The notes: generated by a model not told the origin, from the sequence alone. A DNA stretch of 64,000 bases from Sinohyriopsis cumingii (GCA_028554795.2 CM068838.1:124441928-124505927), one strand, 5' to 3'. Counted from the first letter of the stretch, positions 1 through 8,987 are shown. Program-made: numbers and translations.

Positions 1-456
1 GTGTTCTATGCTATTTATAGAGGTTCATAGTAGAAATCATGATGGAAGAGAGATTTTCAAGGTTATTATGGTGTTACTACTAGTCGAGGTGTTTAGGGTG
101 TGCTTCCTACGTTATGTTATTTATAAGTTTTTAGATATTGCCTCTTTAAATTATTTATTTATTAATGTTTTTAGAGATTGAATGTTATTTATACTTTATT
201 TAGCAAGAGACCGGAGTCCCAGCCTACACGGTTCGTTAAGGACATCTAGGACCGGAGTCCTAGCTGATTACTCGGTTCGTTAAGGACATCTAGGACATCC
301 GATTTTGCGGTTTCCTTAGTTTTTGATAGGTGCTTCGTAAGTGAATTATTTATTAATATTTTTATAAAATTTAATGATATGTTATGGGGTTTTATGTGGG
401 GGCTTCTAAATTTATTTAGCTAGTTACTGGGTCTTTTGGTTTTGTGGGGATAGTAA
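1..456 (-). mobile_element. LINE 3' untranslated region
   Basis: AT-rich sequence downstream of the LINE stop codon, read on the minus strand. It holds two imperfect copies of a GC-richer unit around 206-295 that share CGGTTCGTTAAGGACATC and the phrase ACCGGAGTCC. The far end of the element, and any poly-A tail or target duplication, lies outside the window. Confidence 0.6.
206..295. repeat. Two-copy direct repeat in the LINE 3' UTR
   Basis: Two tandem units of about 45 bp, each with ACCGGAGTCC followed by GGTTCGTTAAGGACATCTAG. A short GC-rich repeat in otherwise AT-rich sequence near a LINE 3' end may be the part its own reverse transcriptase recognises; that role is inference. Confidence 0.55.
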
Positions 457-1717
457 TTATATTTTGTTCCTAAGTCCTGCTGAGTCTATGAATTTATTTA
501 TATTTTTATATGCTGATTGTTTATTTTTATTAGAGTCCATAAGTAACTCTGTGTATGTGTGTGGTGATCCAATCTCTTTTTGGTTTTTGATAAATAGTTT
601 CCTAGCGGGTTGATATTTTGGGCATATATTGAATACGTGGTGTAGATCTTCGGTGGTGTGGCAGTTAAAGCAGTTAATGGTTGCTGGTTTGGGTCCTATA
701 AACGTTCCAAAACTGTTTGCTAGTTTAGTTTTTTCTTTTTGGTCTATATATGTTTGTGCGAAGCTTAGTGCTTCTGTAGAGCTATAGTTAAGCTTGATAG
801 AGTTTTGATCTCCGAGTTTGGTTTGTGCAACTTTGTCTGCTGTTTCGTTGCCAGAGATTCCAATGTGCGACGGTATCCACATGAACTCGACTAATTGATG
901 TGCTGTGGTGATATCGTCAATTAACTGGCATGCTCTGTCGAGAAATTGTTCCCTAGAGTGTTTATTGCAATTTTGGATCAATTTGATAACGCTTATAATG
1001 ACTGCTTTAGTAGGTATTTGGTTGTCTTTGATCCATTGTAGTGATTCAAGTATAGCCCAGAATTCAGTTGTGTAAGTGGGGCAATAGTTAGGTAATCTGG
1101 ATCCCGTTTGTATATCGAATTCAGGGATGATTATTGCTGCTGCTGTTCTTGGTGGGTTGTTTGTTTTTGATCCATCGGTATATATTTTAACATAGTCCGG
1201 GTATTTTTGGTTGATTTCGTTTACCAGTACAGGTTTTAGAACGTTTTCTTGTCCTTCTTTATTGCCTAATTTGGTTGCTTCACTGTTAATCTTTGGTGGT
1301 TTTTGTAACCATGGTGATTTGTTCTGGTCTGTATTGTTTGTTACCTGTTTGTTTTAGTAGAGGTATCTTTTCTCTTAGTTCAAGGATTACTTTGCCACTT
1401 GGTGTGCTGGGTATGATTTTGGGTTTGAAGACAACTTTACACTTGTTTATAGCTATTTTAGTGGGATGGTTGTCTGGGTGGGTATCTAATCGAATGGAGT
1501 ATCGGAGGAGCAGTTCTTGCCTACGTAAATTTAAGGGTAGTTCTCCTGTTAGTGTTTGGAGTTCTTCTAATGATGTTGAGGGGAGTGTTCCTGTGCATAA
1601 TAGTAAAGCTTTTCTCTGGATAGTGTCAAGTTTTTGTAGCACAGGTTGCTTAGCCGAGTTATATGCGTGGCAACCAGAATCCAGTTTTGATTGAATTAGG
1701 GTTTTATATATCGTGAG
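457..1717 (-). pseudogene. LINE ORF2, C-terminal part: connector and RNase H domain
   Basis: C-terminal part of a non-LTR retrotransposon polyprotein. RNase HI motifs are visible: IYTDGSK (first Asp), TTEFWAILESL (Glu) and WIPSHIGISGNETAD (last Asp). They are followed by a Cys/His cluster (CFNCHTTEDLHHVFNICPK) typical of such tails. The third catalytic Asp is missing: the strand that usually reads SDS reads IISVIK, as if about four codons were lost. A frame change lies near 1320-1345, between the connector (LDTIQRKALLLCTG) and the RNase H part. RNase H places the element among the I/Nimb/Jockey-like families, not RTE or L1. Its reading frame continues at 20691 beyond the Polinton. The copy is dead. 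Confidence 0.85.
1711..1717. repeat. Target site duplication of the Polinton, left copy
   Basis: TCGTGAG directly abuts the left TIR and recurs at 20691-20697 directly outside the right TIR. Counting one terminal base differently gives 8 bp. Polintons usually make 6-bp duplications. Confidence 0.8.
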
Positions 1718-1738
1718 TAGTAGTATAGTGGGTTAGAT

Positions 1739-1945
1739 TAGCCTCAATGGGAATTAGCATTACAGACCCCCCTGGGCCTGTTTAGCCTCAATGGAAATTT
1801 AACATTAACCACCCTGGGCCTGTTTAGCCTCAATGGAAATTTAACATGGGCAAAAAACCCTGGGCCTGTTTAGCCTCAAGGGAATTTAACATTGGAAGAA
1901 AAAGACGTTTGGGCCTGTTGAGCCTCAAGGGGAAATGGAATGGGA
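1739..1945. repeat. Sub-terminal repeats inside the TIR
   Basis: Five imperfect copies of a unit containing AGCCTCAATGGRAAWTTAACAT, spaced 40-47 bp, mostly introduced by CCCTGGGCCTGTTT. The mirror set lies in the right TIR (about 20463-20669). Regular sub-terminal repeats of this kind are candidate binding sites for the element's integrase or replication proteins; that role is inference. Confidence 0.8.
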
Positions 1946-2012
1946 CCCTATTTTTTTAAAAGAAAAAAAGGGTAGGCAATGGAAAGTCATTCTCTTTTCG
2001 AGACCTATGAGT

Positions 2013-2028
2013 GGCCCTGAAAAGGGCC
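2013..2028 (-). terminator. Histone-type 3' stem-loop 1 (in left TIR)
   Basis: The minus-strand RNA would read AAAGGCCCUUUUCAGGGCC followed by ACUCA: a 6-bp stem with a UUUC loop, A-rich before and ACYYA-like after. A purine tract GAAAAGAGAA lies 13 nt downstream (1990-1999), where histone pre-mRNAs have the U7-binding element. It follows the leftmost gene. Confidence 0.8.
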
Positions 2029-2055
2029 TTTGGGTTTCTTCTTCTTCTTCTTCTT

Positions 2056-2653
2056 TTAGTTCCTCCACTTCTTCATCCATCCCCTTATCTTTTCTAATAA
2101 TCCTTTCTTCTTCTTCTTTATATCTGACTCCGGTAACCAGTCAGGATGGCCCAACTCTCTAAACTTCGTCTGTATCTTCATCCAATTGTTGTTAAGCCTC
2201 TCAAACTCTTCCTTTTTCTTTTTGTTTTCCACATCTTTTCTTTCTTCCCTCCATCTCTCTTTAATCTTCTCTACTTCCTCCTCCATTACTTTTCTCATCA
2301 GATCTTCCCCTTTCTTCACCTTGTCCAACCCCCATTTTACATTCCTCCACTCTGTCCAGTGCAATATCTTTTCTAGGAAGCACCGGACTTGGATGACATG
2401 GTCCAGTGCTTCCTTCAAACTTCCCACTCTGAAGTAAGGTGGGTTAATGAAGCCTCTTGACTTATTGACTTCTTCTTCTATCATCCCTGCTGATATCTCT
2501 TGCTGTCTTTAGGCCTTGAACTTGACTGGTTACCAAGTGTTTCATATCTCCATGCCTCCATTCCTCTTCTATTCTTCCTACAACATATTCTACATCCATT
2601 ATCCAAAAATAGATGTCTCTCAATAGATTAAATAAAACTGATACTTGAGTCAT
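2056..2653 (-). CDS. Polinton end-module gene 1, small charged coiled-coil protein (broken)
   Basis: Leftmost gene of the element, read toward the left TIR. The ATG at 2653 lies about 50 nt below a TATA-like CTATAAG (2704-2710) inside a repeated promoter. The body is rich in Lys and Glu and predicted helical. Its segment GEDLMRKVMEEEVEKIKERW resembles TEDLIEELFREEVNRKKEEW in the third gene of this series, so the three are probably paralogs. It ends just before stem-loop 1. It is interrupted about once. No function is recognised. Confidence 0.5.
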
Positions 2654-2703
2654 TTTGTCTCAGTTATTCCTTAGAATGGTTCCAACATCAAACTTTGTGG
2701 GTA

Positions 2704-2811
2704 CTTATAGTGAAAGCGCGGACGTGATGGAAAACATGCCCCTAAGACATAAAATTGATATTACCTAGATCATGACCAAACAACGCGCGGACGTGAAGGA
2801 AAACATCCCCC
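2704..2811 (-). promoter_or_regulatory. Repeated promoter, copy 1
   Basis: Read on the minus strand: two copies of ATGTTTTCCWTCACGTCCGC (inside 2785-2811 and 2716-2742; the second varies at one base) about 70 bp apart, then CTATAAG (2704-2710). The same box followed by a TATA-like sequence precedes the next two genes. Confidence 0.65.
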
Positions 2812-3135
2812 TACTTTCTCATTTCTTATAATCTACTATTCACATAAGTGAAGCAACATTTAACAAACCCCAAATCTACTATTTACACACTCAAATCATT
2901 AAAACAAAATCCATAATTTACTATCCACACAATCGTACGTGACCGGTTACAAAACCCTAACTATACTCTCCACATACGCTAAGAAACAATAAACAAACCC
3001 ATAATCTACTATTCACACAAACGTACGTGAGCGCTTACAAACACAAACACACAAACACAAACACAAACACATACCCTCACACTATAAAAAAAGAGTCAGT
3101 GTTTATATTCACACTAGTCTACCTACACACACTGG
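2812..3135. other. AT-rich spacer with short repeats
   Basis: Non-coding spacer of the left end module. It holds several copies of AATCTACTATTCACAC-like sequence and ACGTACGTGA, and ends in an ACAAACAC run. A related spacer lies at 3690-3925, so spacer, gene and stem-loop were duplicated together. Confidence 0.6.
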
Positions 3136-3171
3136 CAAATGGATTGTTATTTCTTTTCTAAAGGTTTGGGT

Positions 3172-3187
3172 AGCCCTGAAAAGGGCT
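3172..3187 (-). terminator. Histone-type 3' stem-loop 2
   Basis: The minus-strand RNA reads AGCCCUUUUCAGGGCU followed by ACCCA. The second base pair is G-C, as in histone stem-loops. A purine tract TAGAAAAGAA (3151-3160) lies 11 nt downstream. Confidence 0.8.
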
Positions 3188-3277
3188 GTTTGTTTTTGAA
3201 CTCCAGATGCACCTATCTAATGCTGGCACCTTCCTGGTCTGGCGCCACACACACACATCTTCTTCCCCAGTCTCCTT

Positions 3278-3532
3278 TTACCTTTGTTCTTGGGAGTGCA
3301 GAGGCGGGATAAGTGGCTTCAGAATCCCAATTTTCTGTCTCTGGGATTCTGAAATTTCTTCTCTCCTTTTCCTCCTCTTCTTTTTTCTTCTTTCCTCCTC
3401 CTCTCTCATCCTTCCCTCTTCGACAATGGCCTCCGCGGCCAGTTCATTTAACAGGCGCCTGGCATATTCCAGGTGCATCTGGAGTTCTAGCAGTTTCACA
3501 ATTCTGGTGTTCATTCTGGTGGTGTTGATCAA
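3278..3532 (-). CDS. Polinton end-module gene 2, 84-residue charged protein
   Basis: Starts 37 nt below CTATAAA (3569-3575) of the second promoter copy and ends about 90 bp before stem-loop 2. It has an N-terminal helix (LLELQMHLEYARRLLNELAA) followed by a very basic and acidic tract (EEEERRKKKRRKRREE). Position, size, promoter and 3' end match the flanking genes, so it is probably a member of the same small family. The basic tract could act in nuclear localisation or nucleic-acid binding. Function unknown. Confidence 0.55.
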   Translation of the reverse strand: MINTTRMNTRIVKLLELQMHLEYARRLLNELAAEAIVEEGRMREEEERRKKKRRKRREEISESQRQKIGILKPLIPPLHSQEQR

Positions 3533-3568
3533 TCAACAAGGGTAGCTAGACTGCCGAACGAGTTTCAA

Positions 3569-3660
3569 TTTATAGTAAAAGCGCGGACGTGATGGAAAAC
3601 ATCCCCCTAAAAACATAAAATTGATCTTACCTAGATCATGACCAAACAACGCGCGGACCT
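3569..3660 (-). promoter_or_regulatory. Repeated promoter, copy 2
   Basis: Contains ATGTTTTCCATCACGTCCGC (inside 3581-3607) and CTATAAA (3569-3575). A second, decayed upstream box begins at 3651. The 60 bp between them are nearly the same as in copy 1. Confidence 0.65.
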
Positions 3661-3689
3661 AAAAGAAACACTCACTTTTTTATACTACC

Positions 3690-3925
3690 CATTACTATTC
3701 TAAAAAATTTTCATTAATCACTTCAATATACTATCCACATACGCAAAGCAATCAAACCCCAAATGTACTCTCCCCACACCTCTAACAGCCAAAAAACATG
3801 ATCTTAATCTACTATCCACACCAACGTATTTGAGCACTTACAAACACACAATCCTATACACAAACACATACACTCACATCACAAAAGAGTCGGTGTTTAT
3901 ATTTACACTACTCTACCTACACACA
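3690..3925. other. AT-rich spacer, second copy
   Basis: Related to the spacer at 2812-3135: AATCTACTATCCACAC, GAGCACTTACAAACACA and a shared downstream stretch ending TGGCAAATGGATTGTTATT. No open frame of note. Confidence 0.55.
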
Positions 3926-3965
3926 TTGGCAAATGGATTGTTATTTTTTTTCTAGAGTATTGGGT

Positions 3966-3981
3966 AGCCCTGAAAAGGGCT
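3966..3981 (-). terminator. Histone-type 3' stem-loop 3
   Basis: Same stem and UUUC loop as stem-loop 2, followed by ACCCA. An A-rich purine tract (3943-3953) lies 12 nt downstream. Confidence 0.75.
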
Positions 3982-4008
3982 GTTTTTTTTGTTTGCTATG
4001 GCAATCTT

Positions 4009-4374
4009 TTAGTTTCTAAGAATGCGACGTCCTTTGAGGATAGACTTTCTGACGATAGGTCTGCTTCTTCGGAAAGAGAAGAAGAACTCTTTGGTGTCGA
4101 TACGACAATCGACAAAGCCTCTGTCAGGTTCAGGTTGCTGCTGCTGATGCTGCTGCTGTTGTTGTTGCTGTTGCTGCTGTCTCTGAAGTCTGTACTTATC
4201 TGTCCATTCTTCTTTCTTCCTGTTCACTTCTTCTCTGAAGAGCTCTTCTATCAGGTCTTCAGTGACTTTTAACATTCTCACATTCTCTATCTCTTCTGGC
4301 TTCGGTATCAGACTGTGTCTGACCCTATGCAAATTCACGTAGGCTTCGTTTAGCTTAGCTAGTTTGGAGCACAT
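4009..4374 (-). CDS. Polinton end-module gene 3, glutamine-rich charged protein
   Basis: 121 residues from the ATG at 4374. A longer frame opens at 4503, but it would run through the promoter box at 4441-4467, so the inner ATG is preferred. The N-terminal half is helical, with TEDLIEELFREEVNRKKEEW like gene 1. A polyglutamine tract follows, mostly CAG/CAA with one His, then a basic C-terminus. It ends 28 bp before stem-loop 3. It may regulate the element or bind nucleic acid; no known domain is recognised. Confidence 0.6.
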   Translation of the reverse strand: MCSKLAKLNEAYVNLHRVRHSLIPKPEEIENVRMLKVTEDLIEELFREEVNRKKEEWTDKYRLQRQQQQQQQQQQHQQQQPEPDRGFVDCRIDTKEFFFSFRRSRPIVRKSILKGRRILRN

Positions 4375-4428
4375 CTTCGTAGGAGGATGAGTCGACAATG
4401 GATGGTTAGACTGAAGGCTACCCCGGTT

Positions 4429-4467
4429 CTTAAAGTCAAAGCGCGGACGTGAAGGAAAACATCCCTC
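4429..4467 (-). promoter_or_regulatory. Repeated promoter, copy 3
   Basis: One box ATGTTTTCCTTCACGTCCGC (inside 4441-4467) followed by CTTTAAG (4429-4435) in place of the TATA. It lies about 55-95 nt above the ATG at 4374, the same layout as copies 1 and 2. Confidence 0.55.
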
Positions 4468-4593
4468 CACGGTTTTCGAGCCGCAACGTTCAATGAGTGT
4501 CATGAGAGGGATAGTAAGAAGTCAAAGAGCATGAATCAAAATTCTTATAGCCAAACAAAAGACAAAGGCATGTTTTTTCAAAACACAACATTT

Positions 4594-4599
4594 TTTATT
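4594..4599 (-). terminator. Polyadenylation signal after the capsid/protease genes
   Basis: AATAAA on the minus strand, 88 nt beyond the protease stop, in AT-rich sequence. No histone-type hairpin is seen here, so this transcript appears to end by ordinary polyadenylation. Confidence 0.55.
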
Positions 4600-4686
4600 C
4601 AAAATCACTTAACACTAACCAACAACTCTAACATTTTTAACAATAATCCAACAATATAACATCAAATATATTTTTCAATTTACACA

Positions 4687-5247
4687 TTATTTTGGACAGG
4701 GTTGGCAACGTTGTGAATGAAATTGTGATTTCCACTGTTGGAAGTCATTAGGCCATTGATGGACACTACGTTTCCTAGCTTGAGACAAAAGATAAGCATA
4801 ATGGTCACAAAACCATTGATTTACTTTCACATCGTTTCTAGAAGAAGAACGAGGATCAAAATGAGTCACTAAATGTTCTAAAGAATAGCCCATGCTGCGA
4901 TGATGCAGAAAATACACACAATATTGTCCACACACCAAGGAATCTGTTCCTTGTATTTTCACATTATTAAATCGGGTGGTCTGAGCATTTCTTCTCATAA
5001 AGTCAATGATATCGTCTTCCAAAGGGGGCAATCCGTACGAATCAAAATATTCCACACATCCTTCTTGAGGAAAGTTGACGGCTACACAGTGGGTTCCTGG
5101 GAGATGACTGTCGTCCGTGTTGATGACATAAGCTTGATGGTCTTGAGGTTTGCGATGAGGGAGTTCATCTTTAGCACAGACGACAGGATTCCATGAAGCC
5201 GTGTACGAACTGTGGTTCAAAAGATAATAAAGTTCCCAGGTATCCAT
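4687..5247 (-). CDS. Adenovirus-type cysteine protease (adenain-like)
   Basis: 186 residues in one open frame. The catalytic pattern of the adenain family is visible: GTHCVAV (His53), VEYFDSYG (Asp69) and CGQYC (Gln108, Cys110). Family members cleave virion precursor proteins during maturation; Polintons call this gene PRO. Length is close to the family norm of about 200. It is the last gene of the leftward morphogenesis block, downstream of a conserved HPSQ-motif gene. It looks whole. Confidence 0.9.
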   Translation of the reverse strand: MDTWELYYLLNHSSYTASWNPVVCAKDELPHRKPQDHQAYVINTDDSHLPGTHCVAVNFPQEGCVEYFDSYGLPPLEDDIIDFMRRNAQTTRFNNVKIQGTDSLVCGQYCVYFLHHRSMGYSLEHLVTHFDPRSSSRNDVKVNQWFCDHYAYLLSQARKRSVHQWPNDFQQWKSQFHSQRCQPCPK

Positions 5248-5265
5248 TGATTTGTATGGTTTTCT

Positions 5266-5753
5266 TCACAGGTAATAATAAGTGATCAATTCGATCCTGA
5301 CTTTTTGCTTGAAAATGTCTGACAAGTAAAAGGCGTTTAGCTTCGTCTCCCCACTCGGATTCAGGACAGCTTCGATACGGTGAATCTCTTGAGTGGTTAA
5401 TGGTGGACAAGAATGTTCACGCAAGTCTTTATACCACTGATGCAACACGACTTCGTCCGAGATGAGACTCCAAGCTTCGTCCAGATACTCGTCCAATTTT
5501 TCTTCTTGACTCAGCATCAGGCATTTATCGTGTTGAATTTGACTGGGATGATCGTTTTGACATCCATAGCAATCTTCCTTGATCAATTCCATCATTTTTT
5601 CCACCAAGTGTTTGGCAAAACAGGAGACTAAATGGGCTTCTTGTTCTGGCTATCTTGACTTCATCATGATCACTTCTTCTTTTTCCAGGGTCTCCTCACA
5701 TTCCATCTCCAAAGTTTCTCCACTAGGTAAAGAGGGATAACAGTCTTCCATGG
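5266..5753 (-). CDS. Conserved Polinton protein with CYGC...HPSQ motif (broken)
   Basis: The downstream part has CYGCQNDHPSQIQHDKCLML, a Cys/His-rich motif I recognise as recurring in Polinton-like elements between the major capsid and protease genes. The spacing of Cys and His suggests a small metal-binding site. The rest is acidic and helical. It is interrupted about once. Function unknown; from position, it probably acts in particle assembly. Confidence 0.55.
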
Positions 5754-5756
5754 CTT

Positions 5757-6085
5757 CTAATAATCTAGAATGACTTCTCTCAAACTGTTGATTTCTATCG
5801 TATTGTCGAATTCTGCATACAGGATGACGTTCACCGTTTTATCAGGCTCTCGTTTTGCAAACTGAATTTCCACACGAATCTGGCCGGATTTTATAGGGTG
5901 GAAATGTCCCTCTCCGCTGCCTTGGGCTGACCTTTGATGTCAAACTCGATGGGAGCAGAATCCGTCAAAGAGGAGACCGGGTGAAATTCCACCCATTGGG
6001 ATTCTTGCATGGTCATCATGGTAGGGGGCATGGCAAACAGATCCAGTTCCGACTTGGAACAATCGCAAGACTCTCGGTGCATCAT
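5757..6085 (-). pseudogene. Major capsid protein, short remnant
   Basis: The start region has the hallmark N-terminus of Polinton major capsid proteins (KSELDLFAMPPT, WVEFHPVSSL, SAPIEFDI). The end region has VNVILYAEFDNTIEIN and REVILDY, typical of the family's C-terminus. At about 330 bp it is far shorter than a double jelly-roll capsid gene (about 600 codons), so this is a broken remnant. Confidence 0.8.
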
Positions 6086-6106
6086 TTTTTTATTTTTTGT
6101 TCTTTC

Positions 6107-6532
6107 TCAGTAATCGAAAACGTCTAAGTCTCGAACGGTTCTTCTTTTCTTGGCCTTTCTAGCTTTAGAAGTGTGAAGTCTGGTGAAAGGGTGTTTTCTT
6201 CGTCGTCTCTTTCTGCCTTGTCCTTGCTGAATGCCTGACTCGGTAGCGTGCAGGGCATTTATAGGTGTGTCTCGTCGACCCAAAAGGTCTTTGCCCGTTT
6301 GCAGCAAGACATTTTTGCCTGCCCTTATGAAGGCTTCTTTGGGGTTTTGTTTGTCGATGATGACATTTTGGAGAAATTCTTTGCCTTGCGTCAGTGCCGC
6401 ATCTTTCAAGGCGTGCAATCCGCGTGTCGCCATCGGTTTCAACACCGGGGCCACCGAACGAAAGGCCGATTTTAACATATCTCCTAAACCGTGTCCTCGC
6501 TGTCGAGCAACCCCTCGGTACACTGGATACAT
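6107..6532 (-). CDS. Small basic virion protein (core/pVI-pX-like)
   Basis: 141 residues. The N-terminal PVYRGVARQRGHGLGDML and the following hydrophobic-amphipathic stretch (FRSVAPVLKPMATRG) resemble small minor virion proteins that sit beside the penton in Polintons and adintoviruses. These have been compared with adenovirus pVI or pX. The C-terminal third is strongly basic (GRKRRRRKH, SKARKAKKRRT), suiting DNA or capsid contact. It lies between the penton and the capsid remnant. The exact role is inferred. Confidence 0.65.
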   Translation of the reverse strand: MYPVYRGVARQRGHGLGDMLKSAFRSVAPVLKPMATRGLHALKDAALTQGKEFLQNVIIDKQNPKEAFIRAGKNVLLQTGKDLLGRRDTPINALHATESGIQQGQGRKRRRRKHPFTRLHTSKARKAKKRRTVRDLDVFDY

Positions 6533-6535
6533 GAC

Positions 6536-7465
6536 TTACGAGTCGTGAGAGAACCGTTTTCGAAAATGGAGTTTCACCGTGACTTTTCCTTTGGTGAATG
6601 GAATATTTTGTCCCAGATCTCCTTTTATAGCAATGTTGACCGTGTCCAAATACGACTTGCTCACAGGCAAATAGTGAGGATGTACAAATTCGCGGTGGAC
6701 GTGGTAAGTGTTTCCACCTTCCTCGTCAGTGACCGTGACAGAATCCACTTTGAAAGGAATGACACGCAGTAACGGTACGGAGGTGTGTCCCACCACGTTA
6801 TACTCCACCACATCGGAGTACACAAACATCAAATTCAGTCCTTGGTTCAGTTCTACCGGGGCACGAAAAAACTTGCCAAAAGACTCGTTGTCGTAAATGG
6901 CTGCTGATTCGGGTTTTTGTTCTGTTTTCTTCCTCAGCTCCATGTCCCCGCCCAACATGTCAAACAATTCAGGACAAAATAAAATGGACACGATTTTACT
7001 CCGGTCAAATTTCATCAAGAAGCGACGAGCTGCTTTGTGGTATTCCATGGTGACACTTTTTTGGGCACTTTCCAAAGCTTTCAGAAACGCGACATTAAAC
7101 CTGGAGGCTATGGTGCTCACCAAATGTTGACCACTAAAATAATAGCCTGGGGGAATAAACAAGTGGTAGGTCCACGTTTGAGTTTTGTCATTATAGGCTT
7201 TGTGATCATATTTGACATGGGTATTCAAGTACTTTTGCAATGACTCGTCATGAACTTCCACCGTAAAAATATTTTGATTGGGAAGGACATTGAGGACTTG
7301 GGTCGGGTGAATGATTTCCACTAAAGCCACTTCCCAATGGGCTTCATGATCTAATGGGATGGCCTGAGGTAATTTGGACGTGTAACAGCACAACATGTTA
7401 TGGGGAAACACCTCCATGGAACTGTCACTGGGTAAGGTTAAGTAAAATTGGTTTTGGTGACTCAT
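6536..7465 (-). CDS. Penton/minor capsid protein (Polinton PX-type)
   Basis: 309 residues in one open frame. The start FYLTLPSDSSMEVFPHN, with HWEVALVEIIHPTQ soon after, is characteristic of the Polinton minor capsid protein, a single jelly-roll that forms the vertex. No membrane segment or signal peptide. The ATG at 7465 is supported by the motif beginning within seven residues. Its 5' end overlaps the stop of the upstream membrane-protein gene by a few bases. It looks whole. Confidence 0.8.
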   Translation of the reverse strand: MSHQNQFYLTLPSDSSMEVFPHNMLCCYTSKLPQAIPLDHEAHWEVALVEIIHPTQVLNVLPNQNIFTVEVHDESLQKYLNTHVKYDHKAYNDKTQTWTYHLFIPPGYYFSGQHLVSTIASRFNVAFLKALESAQKSVTMEYHKAARRFLMKFDRSKIVSILFCPELFDMLGGDMELRKKTEQKPESAAIYDNESFGKFFRAPVELNQGLNLMFVYSDVVEYNVVGHTSVPLLRVIPFKVDSVTVTDEEGGNTYHVHREFVHPHYLPVSKSYLDTVNIAIKGDLGQNIPFTKGKVTVKLHFRKRFSHDS

Positions 7466-7872
7466 AATTCCAGAGTTCTGTGGCTGTCCGAGGGGTTACT
7501 GGACGTCAGAGGCGTGTCTCCGCCCAAAATGGGGTTCTGGTTGTTGTTGAAGTGGTGACTGGCACTGACACTGGACACAAGGTTCCCGTGGTTCCCGTTC
7601 GAAGAGAATTTCAGGGAGGGATTGGGAAGCAGGTAACCGATGCAACTGCTCAATAAAATGGTCCACAATTGTTTGTCTCCTTGTTGCAGACTCAGATTGG
7701 CGATGGCTGCCCCGATGACACAATACACCACAAAGATTTGGCAGAAAAAGACGATTTGCGTTTTAGGCACACGTTCTCCACACCACGCCCACAAGGGTTG
7801 TTTTTGTAAATCTTGCACAGAAGAACTGGGTGAAGGAGTGGACGACGTAGCTGCGTCTGTGTGAAAGGGCAT
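7462..7872 (-). CDS. Small membrane protein of the capsid gene block
   Basis: 136 residues from the ATG at 7872. It has a Ser/Thr-rich N-terminus, then CGERVPKTQIVFFCQ leading into a hydrophobic segment (VVYCVIGAAIANLSL) and a second weaker one (LWTILLSSCIGYLLPNPSLK). The latter motif recurs in invertebrate Polinton-like elements next to the penton gene. It could be a virion or entry membrane protein; no enzyme motif is seen. CTATAAAAAG lies at 7884-7893, unusually close to the ATG. Confidence 0.6.
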   Translation of the reverse strand: MPFHTDAATSSTPSPSSSVQDLQKQPLWAWCGERVPKTQIVFFCQIFVVYCVIGAAIANLSLQQGDKQLWTILLSSCIGYLLPNPSLKFSSNGNHGNLVSSVSASHHFNNNQNPILGGDTPLTSSNPSDSHRTLEL

Positions 7873-7877
7873 GATGG

Positions 7878-8987
7878 TCACTTCTTTTTATAGTCGATGA
7901 CTTGCGAAGCGTCGATCCAATAATCAAAACTGGGTGGATGTCCTTTCCAACGTACTTTGACTTCTTTGACACGTCGTTTTCCCACTTTACGAGTTCTGCG
8001 TTCGAGAATGCTTTCGATGTTGTACACGTCGTCTTCTTTTTTGGTGACACGTTGTAACTCGGGTAAATAAAACGTTCCTTTGAGCACTTCTCCGTTCATG
8101 TCTTCTAATTTATAGACGGCAGGATGACGGCCATGCACTCGTCCAGTGACACGAAACAATTCGGTCGTCCAGTTAGGTAAGTAACCTTTGCCAAAAGTGC
8201 GTTTGGTTTTGCCAATGCGCACCCAATCTCCTACGGTCAACACTCCACTTTTCTTGGGGAAGCTCTCGTCGGGGACGTACCAAACAGGCGCTCAAACACC
8301 AACACTTCGTTCTCGGGAGTCACTTCTTGCGGGGCACGTCCGATGCTTCGATGGTAAGATTGGTTGTACGCTTGTACCAGGTGCGGTAAGATGTCGATGT
8401 ACTTCAGAGTGTGGTGATGCGTAAAATATTTCCACATGCGTTCTTTCAAAGTGCGTTGAAAACGTTCCACGATGCTGGCTTTGGTTTCGGGATTCTCGGT
8501 GGTAAAAAAGATGAATGTCACGTTTCTTTAATTCTTTTTGGAAAGCTTGGTTCAGAAATTCGGTGCCTTTGTCCGTTTGCCATCGAAGAGGGTGACGACC
8601 GCTTTGTTTCAACACTCGTTGCAGGGCTCGCACTAACTCGCTGCTCGATTTGGAAGTCAAGGGTACGACCCAGGCAAATTTGGAAAAGACGTCGATGACA
8701 CAAAACAAATATTTGTAGCCACGATTGTAGCTGGCCAAATGAGAGACATCGGCTAAATCGGCTTGCCATTGATGATCGATGCCTTCCACTCGGGTGCGAC
8801 TTTTGCCAAACTTGCGTCGAATGGGTTTGTGTAAAGTGTAGGTAGCTTGTTCTTGTAACCATCGTTGCACTTGAGGTAAACGGAGACTTTTCAGTCGAGT
8901 TTTGGCAGCACGATACAATTTTTGAACTCCTGCGTAACCTGCAGGATGCGAGGGATCGTAGTAAATGCTGGCTAACACTTTTTCCAT
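7878..8987 (-). pseudogene. Polinton integrase with C-terminal chromodomain (broken)
   Basis: DDE-type integrase (rve family), which joins element ends to host DNA. Visible parts in order are an N-terminal region (YDPSHPAGYAG), the catalytic core (WQADLADVSHLA with first Asp, LRWQTDKGTEFLNQ with second Asp), and a C-terminal chromodomain-like segment (YNIESILERR, VKVRWKGHPPSFDYWI). Chromodomains can steer insertion by reading histone marks. The likely start is the ATG at 8987; an earlier ATG at 9092 would overlap the preceding gene heavily. It is interrupted about twice. Confidence 0.9.

Larger units (their letters stand above)
1718..2037 (+). repeat. Polinton left terminal inverted repeat
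   Basis: Matches the reverse complement of 20371-20690 almost perfectly. It starts TAGTAGTATAGTGGGTTAG; with the first T assigned to the target duplication, the end would be the usual Polinton AG. The inner boundary falls about 9 bp inside the histone-type stem-loop, so the repeat includes that stem-loop and its downstream purine tract. Confidence 0.95.

Noticed and set aside
1293-1694. Plus-strand open frame of 133 codons
   Set aside because: It is the antisense shadow of the LINE coding sequence.
2013-2028. Hairpin plus T-run as a bacterial rho-independent terminator
   Set aside because: The window is clearly animal DNA, and the hairpin's loop, flanks and downstream purine tract fit histone mRNA 3' ends on the strand of the preceding gene.
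4375-4503. Upstream start for the third left-end gene
   Set aside because: The extra 43 codons would run through the conserved promoter box at 4441-4467.
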